A stretch of 64,000 nt of DNA from Terrirubrum flagellatum (GCF_022059845.1 NZ_CP091851.1:2294001-2358000), one strand, 5' to 3'; positions 26,309 to 36,231 are shown, counted from the stretch's first letter. The notes: generated by a model from the sequence alone, not told the origin. Numbers and translations: made by a program.

Positions 26309-28945
26309 TCACATGCTGAGCTGGATATTCCCGGGTCTGCGCGGCGCTGGCGCAGGAGCCGGTGCGGGCGCCGGCGCGGGAGCCGGTCTCGCGACCTGCG
26401 GACGCGGCTGCGGCGCAGGGCGCGGCTGAGCCGGACGCGGACGCGCCGGACGAGCCGCGGGCTCATCCTCTTCCTCCGCCGGCGGACGACGCGCGACCGG
26501 CGGGCAGAGCAATTGCTGGTGATCCTTCAGCAGCCGCAGCCCCTCTTCGGTCATGGGCTGCAGGCTCGCCGTCTCAAGCTTCTTTGACGCGGCGCCGAGC
26601 GCGGTCTTGGTGCCGTTGTTCAGATTGCCGTTGAGATTGCCGCTGTAGCAGCCCAGACGCTTGAGCTCGATCTGGGCCGCCTTGATCGTCTCCGGGCTGT
26701 CCGCCTTGAAGTTCGGGTCCGGCGGCGGCCGATCGACCGGCGGCGGCGCGACATTCGCAAGCTGCTGGTTAGGCTGAGACGGGTTGGCCGGAGTCACGGT
26801 CTGGTTTTGCGGCAGTTCTGAGGGAAGCGGCTCGCTGAATTCGCTGGGCCGCGAGCGACGCTCGCGATCCGCGCGCTCCTGGGCGAGCCTGCGTTCGGTC
26901 GCAACGTAATCCTGCGCCTCCCTTACTGCGTTGCCCGAGACGCCCGGCTGTTGGGGCTGCGCAGCCGCCGGTTTGTCCTCGGCGGGCGTCGAAGGGATTG
27001 TCGCCAGCGCAAGACGCTGTTCCTCGGCCTTGCGACGGTCAGCTTCGGCAAGCGCCTCGAGGCGCTTCTGCTCGGCGGCGAAGAAGTCGGCTTGACGCTT
27101 CTGTTCAACCGCCAGATCAGCCTGGCGCTTCTGCTCTGCAGCCTCGGCCCGCTTGCGCTCCTCATCCTGCCGCTTCTGTTCTGCAGCGGCGATATCGGCC
27201 TGACGTTTCTGCTCTGCGGCGGCGGCCGCAGCCGCGGCGTCAGCCTGGCGCTTCTGTTCAACCGCCAGATTAGCCAAACGCTTTTGCTCGGCCGCCTCGG
27301 CCCGCTTGCGCTCCTCATCCTGCCGCTTCTGTTCTGCAGCGGCGATATCGGCCTGCCGCTTCTGCTCCGCAGCAGCGGCATCAGCCTGGCGCTTCTGTTC
27401 AACCGCCAGATCAGCTAGGCGCTTTTGCTCGGCCGCCTCGGCCCGCTTGCGCTCCTCATCCTGCCGCTTCTGCTCTGCGGCGGCGACATCGGCCTGACGC
27501 TTCTGCTCAGCAGCAGCAGCATCGGCCTGGCGCTTCTGTTCAACCTCCAGATCAGCCAGGCGCTTTTGCTCGGCCGCCTCGGCCCGCTTGCGCTCCTCAT
27601 CCTGCCGCTTCTGTTCCGCAGCCAGATCGGCCAGACGCTTTTGCTCGACAAGCTCAGCCTGACGCTTCTGCTCGGCGGCCAGATCAGCAAGACGCTTTTG
27701 TTCGGCGGCCTCGGCCTGGCGCTTCTGCTCTGCAGCCAGATCGGCCAAGCGCTTTTGCTCCGCGAGTTCCGCCTGCCGTTTCTGCTCCGCAGCCTCGGCC
27801 CGCTTGCGCTCCTCTTCCTGCTGCTGCGCGAGTCGCTGCTTCTCTCTCTCCTGCTCCGCCCGCTCCTGATCCTGCCGACGCTTCTCCGCCGCCGCGATCT
27901 CGGCCTGCCGGTCGGCGTCTTCGCGACTCCAGCGCCCATCCAGCGCGTCGCGACGCGCCGCCGCGGCGCGCTCCCTGCGCTCCTTGCTCCAGTCGTCGCC
28001 GAAGAGATTTTTCCAACGCTCCGCCGACTGCGCGGATGCGCCCGGCCGCGTCGGGGCCTGCTCCCTTTGCACCATCATCGTCTTGACGATCGCGCCAAGC
28101 GGATGGTCGCCGAATTTATCGGCATAGCCGCGCAGCACGGCGACTTCGGGATTAACGCCGAGGCCGCGATAAGCGGCGTTCGGCGTGTCGCCCCGCGCGA
28201 AATAAAACGGGCCTTGCAGCGACGCGGTCAGCGCCAGCGCCTGCTGACCGCTGCTGCGGAAGGTCGTGAGTTGCTGGACGCGCCGGAAGAGCGCCTTCGC
28301 CTCGAACGCCGGACGCTCGATCTCCGACAGCAGGGAATCCACCAGGACGCTTGCCCGCCCCGTGCCCTCGCACGACCCGGGCGACGCAGCCGATGACACA
28401 GCCGTCAGCGTGTCCGCGCGCGCCGGGATGTCGCCAAGGCCTGGCTTCGCCGCGCCGCCGATCTCCTGAAGCACGCCGGACAGTTGCTCGGCTCCACAGC
28501 CGTCGACGATCAAAAACGACGCTTTCGCCCTCGACAGCGCGCCAATGACTTGCGCGAGCTGAAGCGTGTCCCATTCGAAGCTGGCGTCGTCTCTCAGAAC
28601 GATATCGACGGGAACGAGATACCCCGCGCCGCGATAACGGAGCGAATAACCGGCGAAAAACACCAGCGCCGCATCTGCTCCCGAGGCGCTGCGCTGGAAG
28701 TTCGATACGCTCGAGCGCATGGCGCCGAGATCGGCGTTGATCGCGCGGATCACCTCGAAGCCGAGCCGCTCCAGCGCGCCTCCAAGGTCGTTCGCATCCC
28801 TGTCCGCGTTCTTCAACGCCCCCGCATGTTGATAGTTGGCGTTGCCGATGACGAGCGCGACGCGTCTCTCCGTCTGCGCGATCGCGGACGATGCGCATGC
28901 GACGAAGGCCAGCCAGGCCAGAAAGGCGATCAGGCGTTTCGGCAA
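26309..28945 (-). CDS. secreted caspase-like (C14 fold) protein with long coiled coil and C-terminal peptidoglycan-binding-like domain; catalytic His missing
   Basis: 878 residues. A signal peptide (about 1-24, ending SAIAQ) leads into a caspase p20-like domain, RRVALVIGNANYQHAGALKN. At the place of the usual AGHG the protein reads AGYS, with Tyr100 where the catalytic His should be. The Cys position is kept (IVDGCG, Cys150). A charged Glu/Gln/Lys/Arg/Ala coiled coil runs from about 340 to 640 with four 47-residue repeats. Then a Pro-rich part, a PG-binding-like stretch (ETIKAAQIELKRLGCYSGNL, about 755-775) and an Ala/Pro/Arg tail. It is probably a periplasmic scaffold rather than a protease (inference). 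Convergent to clpV. Confidence 0.82.
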   Translation of the reverse strand: MPKRLIAFLAWLAFVACASSAIAQTERRVALVIGNANYQHAGALKNADRDANDLGGALERLGFEVIRAINADLGAMRSSVSNFQRSASGADAALVFFAGYSLRYRGAGYLVPVDIVLRDDASFEWDTLQLAQVIGALSRAKASFLIVDGCGAEQLSGVLQEIGGAAKPGLGDIPARADTLTAVSSAASPGSCEGTGRASVLVDSLLSEIERPAFEAKALFRRVQQLTTFRSSGQQALALTASLQGPFYFARGDTPNAAYRGLGVNPEVAVLRGYADKFGDHPLGAIVKTMMVQREQAPTRPGASAQSAERWKNLFGDDWSKERRERAAAARRDALDGRWSREDADRQAEIAAAEKRRQDQERAEQEREKQRLAQQQEEERKRAEAAEQKRQAELAEQKRLADLAAEQKRQAEAAEQKRLADLAAEQKRQAELVEQKRLADLAAEQKRQDEERKRAEAAEQKRLADLEVEQKRQADAAAAEQKRQADVAAAEQKRQDEERKRAEAAEQKRLADLAVEQKRQADAAAAEQKRQADIAAAEQKRQDEERKRAEAAEQKRLANLAVEQKRQADAAAAAAAAEQKRQADIAAAEQKRQDEERKRAEAAEQKRQADLAVEQKRQADFFAAEQKRLEALAEADRRKAEEQRLALATIPSTPAEDKPAAAQPQQPGVSGNAVREAQDYVATERRLAQERADRERRSRPSEFSEPLPSELPQNQTVTPANPSQPNQQLANVAPPPVDRPPPDPNFKADSPETIKAAQIELKRLGCYSGNLNGNLNNGTKTALGAASKKLETASLQPMTEEGLRLLKDHQQLLCPPVARRPPAEEEDEPAARPARPRPAQPRPAPQPRPQVARPAPAPAPAPAPAPAPRRPGNIQLSM
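27041..27616 (-). repeat. four tandem 141-153-base coding repeats in the coiled coil
   Basis: Units at 27616-27476, 27475-27335, 27334-27182 and 27181-27041, each encoding the pattern EQKRQDEERKRAEAAEQKR... of 47 residues. The third unit carries four extra alanine codons. Smaller EQKR(Q/L)A(D/E) decads continue up to about 27790. Confidence 0.85.
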
Positions 28946-29160
28946 AGGGCGCTCGTTCGCGACTCCTGCAATCGATTGTATCTGAAATCCGGTGTTATCA
29001 GCAAATCATGGCGCGAGGCTGACGGATAGCGTCGACGCCGGGAATTTCCTGCTGTCGTCAGCGAAATGTGAATGTCCGGCCTTCGATCCGTCGAACAACC
29101 GTCCTCACCCATCTAGATGCGTGATCGCTGCCGTGGGGTGCGCGCCCGCACCGTCCCGGG

Positions 29161-29751
29161 CTATTTCCTGAGCGCCGCCAGCGCCTGCTGGAAGCCTTTC
29201 GGCTGGATCGTGAATTTGAGCCCGCGCCCGTCGGAGGCATAGATCGTCGCCTCGGCCTGCTCGGTGGCGGCGATCTCGCGGATCAGCGCATCATCCATCA
29301 GCGTCGCGGCGTCGCAACGATTGGGCTCGCAGGTGGTGAAGGGCAGCTTGCGCGGCTCCTTGCCCGAGAGCTTCAGCTCCACGCCCGGCGCCAGCAGCAG
29401 ACCCGGCGGAAAACGCAGCACCGACACCAGCGCGCCGGCGTTGTTGAAGCCGATCTGCCAGGCGAACACGACGACGTTGCTGTTGTTGGACGGCTGGGTG
29501 ATCTGCAATTCGGCGGCGCAGAGGCGCTTGTCGGTCGGCTCCTTCCCGTCGCGGCAGGTCACGGTCCAGTTGTCGAAGGTCAGGATCTCGGTCCGCGTCG
29601 ATGTCGAAGGCGCCGGAGCGGAGGGCGCGGGCTGCGCCGGAGCCGGCCTTTGCGGCGCCGCCGGCCGCGGCTGTTGCGGTTGCTGCGCCAGTCCCGGCGA
29701 AGCCGCGCAAAAAAGCGCGACGGTGAAACCAAGGCCTGCGAAAGCGCGCAT
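29161..29751 (-). CDS. invasion-associated locus B (IalB) family protein
   Basis: 196 residues with a signal peptide (cleaved near GLAQQ, residue 23) and a Pro/Ala/Gln-rich linker to about residue 52. The IalB-like domain follows: ILTFDNWTVTCRDG, a paired RLCAAELQITQ, a GALVSVLRFPPGLLLAPGVE segment, and TCEPNRCDA. Conserved cysteines suggest disulfides in the periplasm. IalB was named from Bartonella invasion, but the family is widespread in non-pathogenic alphaproteobacteria and its biochemical role is unclear. The ATG at 29751 is used; a TTG lies directly before it. Same strand as the autotransporter upstream, 44 bases away. Confidence 0.85.
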   Translation of the reverse strand: MRAFAGLGFTVALFCAASPGLAQQPQQPRPAAPQRPAPAQPAPSAPAPSTSTRTEILTFDNWTVTCRDGKEPTDKRLCAAELQITQPSNNSNVVVFAWQIGFNNAGALVSVLRFPPGLLLAPGVELKLSGKEPRKLPFTTCEPNRCDAATLMDDALIREIAATEQAEATIYASDGRGLKFTIQPKGFQQALAALRK

Positions 29752-29795
29752 CAACTTGTTCCCGGCGAATCCGCGCCCGCGATAGCCCGTCCGGC

Positions 29796-32700
29796 TCAGA
29801 ACTGCAATTTGAGACCTGCGTTGAAGGCCTTGCCGTGGACCTTGTCGCCGAAGCGATAGTCGCCGCGCACGAAGCCGAGGAAGTTGGTGTCGACGATCTT
29901 GAACTGCAGCCCGCCGCCAACCTGCCCGAACGTGCCGACCCGCTCCGTCGTGACGTCGAACGTCGTGCCGATCGTCTGCACCTGAGCCTTCGTGTCGCTG
30001 GCGAACTCATGCCACACCGAACCATGGATGAACGGCGCGAGAATGAGCTTGTCCTGCACCACGAAGCTCGTGCCGATATTGGCCCCCGCCCGGCCCAGAA
30101 TGCTGTTGATCGCCGCAAACGTCGCCTGATCGCCCGTCCCCGTCGCCAGCGGCAGGTTGCCGAAGGTGTAGCGCCCCTTCGACACGCCGATCGACGGCTC
30201 CACATACCAGCTCTCGAACAGGCTCAAACGGTAGGACATGTTGGCGTTGAGGCTCAGCCCGTCGCCGGTCAGGCGCTGGTCCTTCGCCGTGAACGCCACG
30301 CCGCCGCCCGTCGAGTTCACCACCGCGTCATAGAAATCCTTGCGCAGGTTCACTTCCGCCACGAACGGCCCGTTCGACAGGAAGGTGTAGAGCGCGACAT
30401 AGGGCACGTTCATCTTGATCGACGTGCTGACCGTGGTCGAGCCGGCCCCGGCCCCGCCGGGATTGGGCGTCACCGAATTGGAACGGCCATTGGTCGTGGC
30501 CACGCCGCCGAACAGGCCGGCGTTGAAGTTCCAGCCCGTGCCATGGATGTTGTAGACGCCGATGTCGGCCCCGGCCTGGAAGCCGGTGAAGGTCGATTTG
30601 GTGTTGGTCGCCGACAGCGAGGTCAGGCCCGATCCGGTCGACGTGCCGTTGAGATCGGTGGTCGCGTCGCCAGTCGAGAAGCGGATGAAGGGGCCGCCGC
30701 CGATCTGGTTCGGGGCGGGATCATCCGGCCGCGACACGATCGCCGACGCCGCCTGGAAGAAGCCGGTGGTCAGGCTGGCGATCGAGCTGTTGAGCCCCGT
30801 GGCCACGCCCGCCACCGGCGCCGGGTTGAACACCGACACCACCTGGAACCGGCCCGAGCCCGCCGCGCTCTCGGCCAGGAAGTAGTTGATGAAGCCGTTC
30901 GTCGCCACCAGCCCCTGATTGACCGACAGGCTCGAGCCGCCGGTGACCGTCAGCACGTCGATCGGCGTGGTGAAGGCGACCCGGCCCGAATTGACGATGT
31001 TGAACGCCAGCGAGGTCGAGCCCGAGCCGGCGCCATTGACCGTCACCAGATCGGCGCGCGTTCCCGTCGCCCGCGACAGATCAAGATCGAGCGCGATCCG
31101 CGAGCCTGAGGCGCCGGCGTAGCTTCCGGTCAGCGTCAGCGTGTCCGTCAGGCTGCCGTTGCGCAGATCGATCAGGCCGGCCGCCGTGTTGACGAAGCTC
31201 GTCGCGCCGAGCGTGCGCGCACCGGTCGCCGTCACCGCGCCGCTGTTGGTGAAGGTGGTGACCCCGGTGAAGTTGCCGCCGGCGAGCGCGAACGTCCCGC
31301 TGTTGGCGAACGTGCTGTTGGCCGTCGTCGTCCCGTTGACGGTGAAGGTTCCGCTGTTGACGTTCGCGCCATTGAGCGCCCCGCCCGTCGTCGTCGCGAT
31401 GTTGGAGTTGGTCAGGCCGTTCGTCACAATCCCCGAATTGGCGAACGTGCCGGAATTGACGATCGAACCGTTCCACGTCCCGGCATTGGTGATCGCTCCC
31501 GAACTCGACGCGACATTGCCGTTCCACGTCCCGTTGTTCGTGATCGCGCCGCTGTTCAGCGCGACATTGCCGTTCCAGAGATTGTTGTTGGTGATCGTCC
31601 CGCTGTTGCTCGCGACGTTGGCGTTATAGGTCCCGTTGTTGGTGACCGTTCCCGCGTTGGTCAGATCGTCATTGATGGTGCCGCCGGCGTTCACCGTGAT
31701 CACGCCGCCGGCGAGATTGTTGATCGCGTTCGCCGTCAGCGTGCCTGATACGCTGATCGTCGCCGAGTTGGTCAGCGTCGTGATGCCGGAGAACGTCGCG
31801 CCGGCGTTGACGAGAAGCGTCGCGACTTCCTTGTTCTCGAAGGTCGAATTCGTCGTCGAGTTCGTGCTCACCGTGAACACGCCCGCGCCCATATTGACGA
31901 TCGTGCCGGTGATCGTCCCCGCGCCATTCCAAGCGCCTGAGTTGACGATGTCGGTCGTGCCGGTGACGACGCCTTTCCAAGTCCCGGTGTTGTTGATCGT
32001 TCCCGTCGACGCATTGGTCACGTCGCCGGTCCATGTTCCGCTGTTGTCGATCCGGCCGCCGTTCGTCACGTTGCCAGTCCAGGTCGCGGCGTTGACGATA
32101 ATGCCGGTCGAGCCGTTGACCACGTCGCCGGTCCAGATCGCCGCGCCGGTATTGTTCACCGTGCCGCTGTTCGACAGCGTTCCGTTCACGGCTCCGGTAT
32201 TGTTGAACGTCGTCCCGTTCTGGTTGCTCACCGGCGCATTGAGCGTGCCGTTGTTGTTGATCGTTCCGCCGCCGCCGGCCGTGTTGGTGACAGACGCGAC
32301 CGTCTGCGTCGTCGCCGCGGCGATGTTCAGCGCACCCGCGTTCACCGTCACCGCGCCCGTTCCCAGCGCGTTGGTCGCGTTCGCGTTCAACGTGCCGCCA
32401 TTGACGACCGTGCCGCCGCTGTAGCTGTTGGCGCCCGCGAGCGTCTGCGTCCCGCCCGAGACCGCGAACACGCCGCCCGCGCCGCCGATCGCCCCCGAAA
32501 ACGTCGTCGAGCCGTTGGTGATTGTCAGTGTCTTCGAACCGAGCGCCACCGTTCCGACGCCTGACAAGGTCGTGATCGACGCGCCCGAGGTCGTCGCGGA
32601 AATATCGAACGTCCCGTCCGCCTGGACGCCGCTCGAATTCGCGATCGAACCCGAACCGGACAAAGCCAGCGTGCCGGCGCTGATCAGTGTCGCGCCGGAA

Positions 32701-35700
32701 TAGCCGTTTGTCCCGCTTAGTGTTTCGACGCCACCTGAAACCGTTAGTCCTCCCGCGCCGCCGATCGCGCCGGCGAAAGTGGTCGAACCGTTGGTGATCG
32801 TCAGCGTCTTCGAACCAAGCGCCACCGTTCCAGCGCCCGACAAGGTCGTGATCGATGCGCCCGACGTCGTCGCGGAAATATCGAACGCTCCATCCGCCTG
32901 GACGCCGCTTGAGGTCGCGATCGAACCCGAGCCTGACAGCGCGAGCGTGCCCGCGCTGATCACTGTCGCGCCCGTATAGGAGTTCGCAGCCGAAAGGGTC
33001 CAGGTTCCGGCGCCGTCCTTGGTCAGGCTGGTGACGGTCGAAATGCCCGTCGTGCTGACGACGCCATCGCCCGCGCCGCCCAACGTCAGATTGAACGCGC
33101 CGCTGATTCCGCCGGTGAGGGTCAGCGCTCCCGCATCCGAGTTGATGCGGCTGTCGCTGTCGAGCGTGATCGCGCCTGCCCAACTGTTAACGCCGGAGAT
33201 GTTACGCAGCGCGCCGCCACCCGAGACGCCTGTCCCGAAAAGAGCCAGCGTTTCCGCGCCGACCGCGATGTTCCCCTGCAATTCGAGCGCCGCGCCATTG
33301 GAGACTATCGTTCCCGCGGCTGTCGCGCCCAGCGCCGTGTTGTTCTGGATATTCAGCACGCCGGCGGTGATCGTCGTCACGCCGGTGTAGGCATTCGCGG
33401 CCGACAGCGTCCAGGTTCCCGCGCCGTCCTTGCTCAGAACCGTCACGGTCGCGTCGATGGGCGTCGTGCTGACGACGCCGTTGCCCGCGCCGCCGAGAGT
33501 CAGCGTAAAGGCGCCGCTGATGCCGCCCGTCAGCGTCAGCGTCCCCGCGTCCGAGTTGATGCGGCTGTCGCCGTTGAGCGTGATCGCGCCGGCCCAACTG
33601 TTGGCGCCCGAAATGTTGCGCAGCGCGCCGCCGTTGGACACGCCCGTTCCGAAAAGACCCAGCGCTTCGGCGCCGACCGCGATGCCGCCTTGCAATTCAA
33701 GCGCCGCCCCGATCCCGACTGTCGTTCCGGTGGCGGCCGTTCCCAGCGCCAAGGCGTTCTGGATATTCAGGACGCCCGCATTGATTGTGGTCGCGCCGGT
33801 GTAATTGTTGGCGCCGGTCAGCGTGAATGTGCCGGTTCCCTGCTTGATAAGGGCGCCGCCGGCCGCGCCGTCCAACACGCCCGAAAATGTCGTCGAAGTG
33901 CTGTCGCCGGTGGTCAGCGTATTTCCATTCAGGAAAACCGTACCGCCGGCCACGCCGCCATCGGACAGCGAGCCGATGGTCTGCGCGGCGAAGAGAGTCA
34001 CAGTACCCGGCGATTTGACGGTCAAGGCGCCGGTCGCTGCGAGCACGTTGGCGTTGACCAAGCCCAGAGCGCCTGAATTGACTGTCGTGCCGCCAGTATA
34101 GGTGCTGGCGCCGAAGTAGTTGACCGTAGCCGTGTCGATCGTCACCGAGCCAGTTCCGGTCTGGATCTGGCCGATCATGGCAATGGTTCCGGTCCCGCCC
34201 AGCGCCAGGTTGAATGCGCCGGTGATGTTGCCGTTCAGGTTGAACAGGTTGCCGCCGGAAGTATTGATGCGCGAATTCGCCGCCAAAACGATCGCGCCGC
34301 CATAGCTGGTGTTGCCGGTCGCGCTTCGCAACGCGCCGTCATTGGATATGCCGGTCCCGCTGATCGTCAGCGCGTTGCTGACCGTGATGCCGCCCTGGAT
34401 TTCGAGCGCGGCGCCGCTTGCGACCACGACCGCGCCCGATCCCAGCGCAGATGCGGTGGCGACGCTGACAACACCGGCGTTGATGTTCGTGCCGCCGGTA
34501 TAGCTGCTGCTCGGACCAGACAGAGTGACCGTGCCCGCCGTGCTCTTGATCACGGCGCCAGCGCCGCTGAGATTCGCGCTCACCGCCCCGCTCTGAAGAT
34601 CGAACGTTCCCGATGAGTTGAATGTGCCGTTCTGCACCGTGCCGCCCTGAAGCACGAGGCCGCCATTCTGCGTGACTGTCAGACCGCCGAGATCGAGCAC
34701 GCCGCCCGACACGGTCGTTGAATTCGCAGTATTGCCCAGCGCGCTCGCATTGCCGACCGTGATCTGGCCGAGGCTGACCGTCGTGCCGCCGGTGTAGGTA
34801 TTGACGCCCGAAAGCGTGACCGTTCCCGCGCCAGACTTGAGGACCGCGCCGCTGCCGCTGATGACGTTGGACAGCGTCTGGCCGCTTGTGGTCGCGAAAT
34901 CCACCGAGCCCGTGACAGCGATATTGCCGGTGAATGTGCCGCCGCCAAGCACCAGCGTGTTGGCGCCGCCCGTGAACGTCACCGCATTTGCACGCGTCAC
35001 GCCATCGCCCGACAACCCGCCGGAAATCGATCCTGCAAGAGCGTTGATGGTGATGCCCGAACCGACGACGCCAGCGCCGCCCGCCCCAGCAGCGCCAGCT
35101 CCAGCGCCGTTGTTCGCGCCGCCCGCGCCGCCCGCGCCGCCTTGTATCACCCCGGTGTTCGTTAGCGTGCCGTTGCTTCCGGTTGCGAAGAACACGCCAA
35201 CGCCGCCAACGCCGCCCGCGCCGCCGACATTGCTATCGCCGCCCGTTGTCCCGCTGCCGCCGCCCGCGCCGCCGGCGCCGCCAGTGATCGTAAGCGCGTT
35301 TATTCCGCCCGCGCCTGTAATGAATGCGCCGTAGCCACCTGCGCCACCGCCGCCGGCGCCGCCGCCATTGAATGCGTTACCGCCGTTGCCGCCGGCGCCG
35401 CCGGTGGCGGGGGTCGCCAAGGGGAACGTCGCCGAGACTGCGCCATGCGCGCCGCCGCCGCCGCCGCCCGCTCCGCTGCCGAAAAAGCCGCCGCCATCTG
35501 CGCCGTTGCCGCCGGCTCCGCCGACGCCAGCCACCGCGGCCGTGCCGCCCGCCCCTCCGGCGCCGCCTGCAGTTGGAACGCCGTCGGCGCCGCCGGCTCC
35601 GCCGGCGCCGCCTGTAATACCAGCGCCGCCGCCGCCGCCGCCGCCGCCCAGATTGACGATGTTCGCGCCATCGGACCCATTGGTCGCCGCGCCCGTGGCC

Positions 35701-35897
35701 GCATTCGTGCTGCCGCCGCTTCCGGCGCCACTGCCCGAAGTCGCAATACCGGAGCCATTGCCGCCCGTCTGTTGCGCCGCCGCCGGTGTCGCCGCCATAA
35801 GCGCTACAGCCGCCGCGCCGACAAGCGCGGTGCTCCCGAGCAGAAGGGCGATCCGACGCCTGCCCCGTCCGCTGTTCACAATCTTCGAGCCCGACAT
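29796..35897 (-). CDS. giant autotransporter adhesin with beta-helix passenger
   Basis: 2033 residues, type Va secretion. An extended signal peptide (RRRIALLLGSTALVGAAAVA, ending TPAAAQQ near residue 41) is followed by a Gly/Ala-rich low-complexity part (about 43-290). Next come many autotransporter-associated beta-strand repeats of the NTYTGGTTVSLGQITVGNAS type (about 315-1130), then Asn/Thr-rich short beta repeats (GTWNGNVASSSGAITNAG, about 1130-1560). A C-terminal 12-strand barrel (about 1760-2033) starts near FTGFQAGADIGVYNIHGTGW and ends GLKLQF with the expected terminal Phe. The passenger is exposed on the surface; no catalytic motif was seen, so adhesion/aggregation is the likely role. 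Confidence 0.93.
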   Translation of the reverse strand: MSGSKIVNSGRGRRRIALLLGSTALVGAAAVALMAATPAAAQQTGGNGSGIATSGSGAGSGGSTNAATGAATNGSDGANIVNLGGGGGGGGAGITGGAGGAGGADGVPTAGGAGGAGGTAAVAGVGGAGGNGADGGGFFGSGAGGGGGGAHGAVSATFPLATPATGGAGGNGGNAFNGGGAGGGGAGGYGAFITGAGGINALTITGGAGGAGGGSGTTGGDSNVGGAGGVGGVGVFFATGSNGTLTNTGVIQGGAGGAGGANNGAGAGAAGAGGAGVVGSGITINALAGSISGGLSGDGVTRANAVTFTGGANTLVLGGGTFTGNIAVTGSVDFATTSGQTLSNVISGSGAVLKSGAGTVTLSGVNTYTGGTTVSLGQITVGNASALGNTANSTTVSGGVLDLGGLTVTQNGGLVLQGGTVQNGTFNSSGTFDLQSGAVSANLSGAGAVIKSTAGTVTLSGPSSSYTGGTNINAGVVSVATASALGSGAVVVASGAALEIQGGITVSNALTISGTGISNDGALRSATGNTSYGGAIVLAANSRINTSGGNLFNLNGNITGAFNLALGGTGTIAMIGQIQTGTGSVTIDTATVNYFGASTYTGGTTVNSGALGLVNANVLAATGALTVKSPGTVTLFAAQTIGSLSDGGVAGGTVFLNGNTLTTGDSTSTTFSGVLDGAAGGALIKQGTGTFTLTGANNYTGATTINAGVLNIQNALALGTAATGTTVGIGAALELQGGIAVGAEALGLFGTGVSNGGALRNISGANSWAGAITLNGDSRINSDAGTLTLTGGISGAFTLTLGGAGNGVVSTTPIDATVTVLSKDGAGTWTLSAANAYTGVTTITAGVLNIQNNTALGATAAGTIVSNGAALELQGNIAVGAETLALFGTGVSGGGALRNISGVNSWAGAITLDSDSRINSDAGALTLTGGISGAFNLTLGGAGDGVVSTTGISTVTSLTKDGAGTWTLSAANSYTGATVISAGTLALSGSGSIATSSGVQADGAFDISATTSGASITTLSGAGTVALGSKTLTITNGSTTFAGAIGGAGGLTVSGGVETLSGTNGYSGATLISAGTLALSGSGSIANSSGVQADGTFDISATTSGASITTLSGVGTVALGSKTLTITNGSTTFSGAIGGAGGVFAVSGGTQTLAGANSYSGGTVVNGGTLNANATNALGTGAVTVNAGALNIAAATTQTVASVTNTAGGGGTINNNGTLNAPVSNQNGTTFNNTGAVNGTLSNSGTVNNTGAAIWTGDVVNGSTGIIVNAATWTGNVTNGGRIDNSGTWTGDVTNASTGTINNTGTWKGVVTGTTDIVNSGAWNGAGTITGTIVNMGAGVFTVSTNSTTNSTFENKEVATLLVNAGATFSGITTLTNSATISVSGTLTANAINNLAGGVITVNAGGTINDDLTNAGTVTNNGTYNANVASNSGTITNNNLWNGNVALNSGAITNNGTWNGNVASSSGAITNAGTWNGSIVNSGTFANSGIVTNGLTNSNIATTTGGALNGANVNSGTFTVNGTTTANSTFANSGTFALAGGNFTGVTTFTNSGAVTATGARTLGATSFVNTAAGLIDLRNGSLTDTLTLTGSYAGASGSRIALDLDLSRATGTRADLVTVNGAGSGSTSLAFNIVNSGRVAFTTPIDVLTVTGGSSLSVNQGLVATNGFINYFLAESAAGSGRFQVVSVFNPAPVAGVATGLNSSIASLTTGFFQAASAIVSRPDDPAPNQIGGGPFIRFSTGDATTDLNGTSTGSGLTSLSATNTKSTFTGFQAGADIGVYNIHGTGWNFNAGLFGGVATTNGRSNSVTPNPGGAGAGSTTVSTSIKMNVPYVALYTFLSNGPFVAEVNLRKDFYDAVVNSTGGGVAFTAKDQRLTGDGLSLNANMSYRLSLFESWYVEPSIGVSKGRYTFGNLPLATGTGDQATFAAINSILGRAGANIGTSFVVQDKLILAPFIHGSVWHEFASDTKAQVQTIGTTFDVTTERVGTFGQVGGGLQFKIVDTNFLGFVRGDYRFGDKVHGKAFNAGLKLQF
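32473..32986 (-). repeat. direct DNA repeat inside the autotransporter passenger
   Basis: About 230 bases at 32473-32703 recur at 32749-32979, offset 276 bases, with only scattered substitutions. Both encode the same beta-repeat series (SGSGSIA...QADGTFDISATTSGASITTL). Confidence 0.75.
33011..33633 (-). repeat. second direct DNA repeat inside the autotransporter passenger
   Basis: 33011-33213 recurs at 33422-33633 with an offset of 411-414 bases (one codon indel), encoding NSWAGAITL(D/N)(S/G)DSRINSDAG units. Together with the 32.5-kb repeat it indicates growth of the passenger by duplication. Confidence 0.72.
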
Positions 35898-36231
35898 CCC
35901 GACCCCTGAATTTCTATTTCTGAACGCGACCCGCGGACACAGATTCGCAAACTCTGAAACGCAATAACCCGAAGGGGATACAGGGCGATTCTTCCATGGG
36001 CAACTCAGCCGCCCCGGAGCGGCCCTATTCCCGCCGGAAATCCGGCTTTTGACGATTCATCCAACAGGCTGATATATATTGATTTTTTGCCTCGACGGGA
36101 GGCTGCCCGACAATTGTTTCGGATTCATTAACCGCAACTCCGCCGCATTGTCCGGACAAGTGTGGCGGCCGGGCCACAATCTCCCGATATTTCCGAACAT
36201 CTCCGCGGACATGATTTTGAGCGATTCTGGC
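35898..36231. other. gene-free region upstream of the autotransporter
   Basis: No supported gene. The stretch is more AT-rich than its surroundings, with GATATATATTGATTTTTTG at 36070-36088, and probably holds the minus-strand promoter of the autotransporter. No hexamer pair was convincing enough to call. Confidence 0.4.

Noticed and set aside
27041-27790. Regular repeats suggestive of a CRISPR array
   Set aside because: Repeats are in-frame codons of a coiled coil with no unique spacers and no cas genes.
29835-35967. Several long plus-strand frames opposite the autotransporter (for example 29835-31109 and 31636-32424)
   Set aside because: Composition is the reverse image of the Gly/Thr/Asn repeats (Pro/Val/Ala-rich); the autotransporter on the other strand has signal peptide, repeats and barrel.
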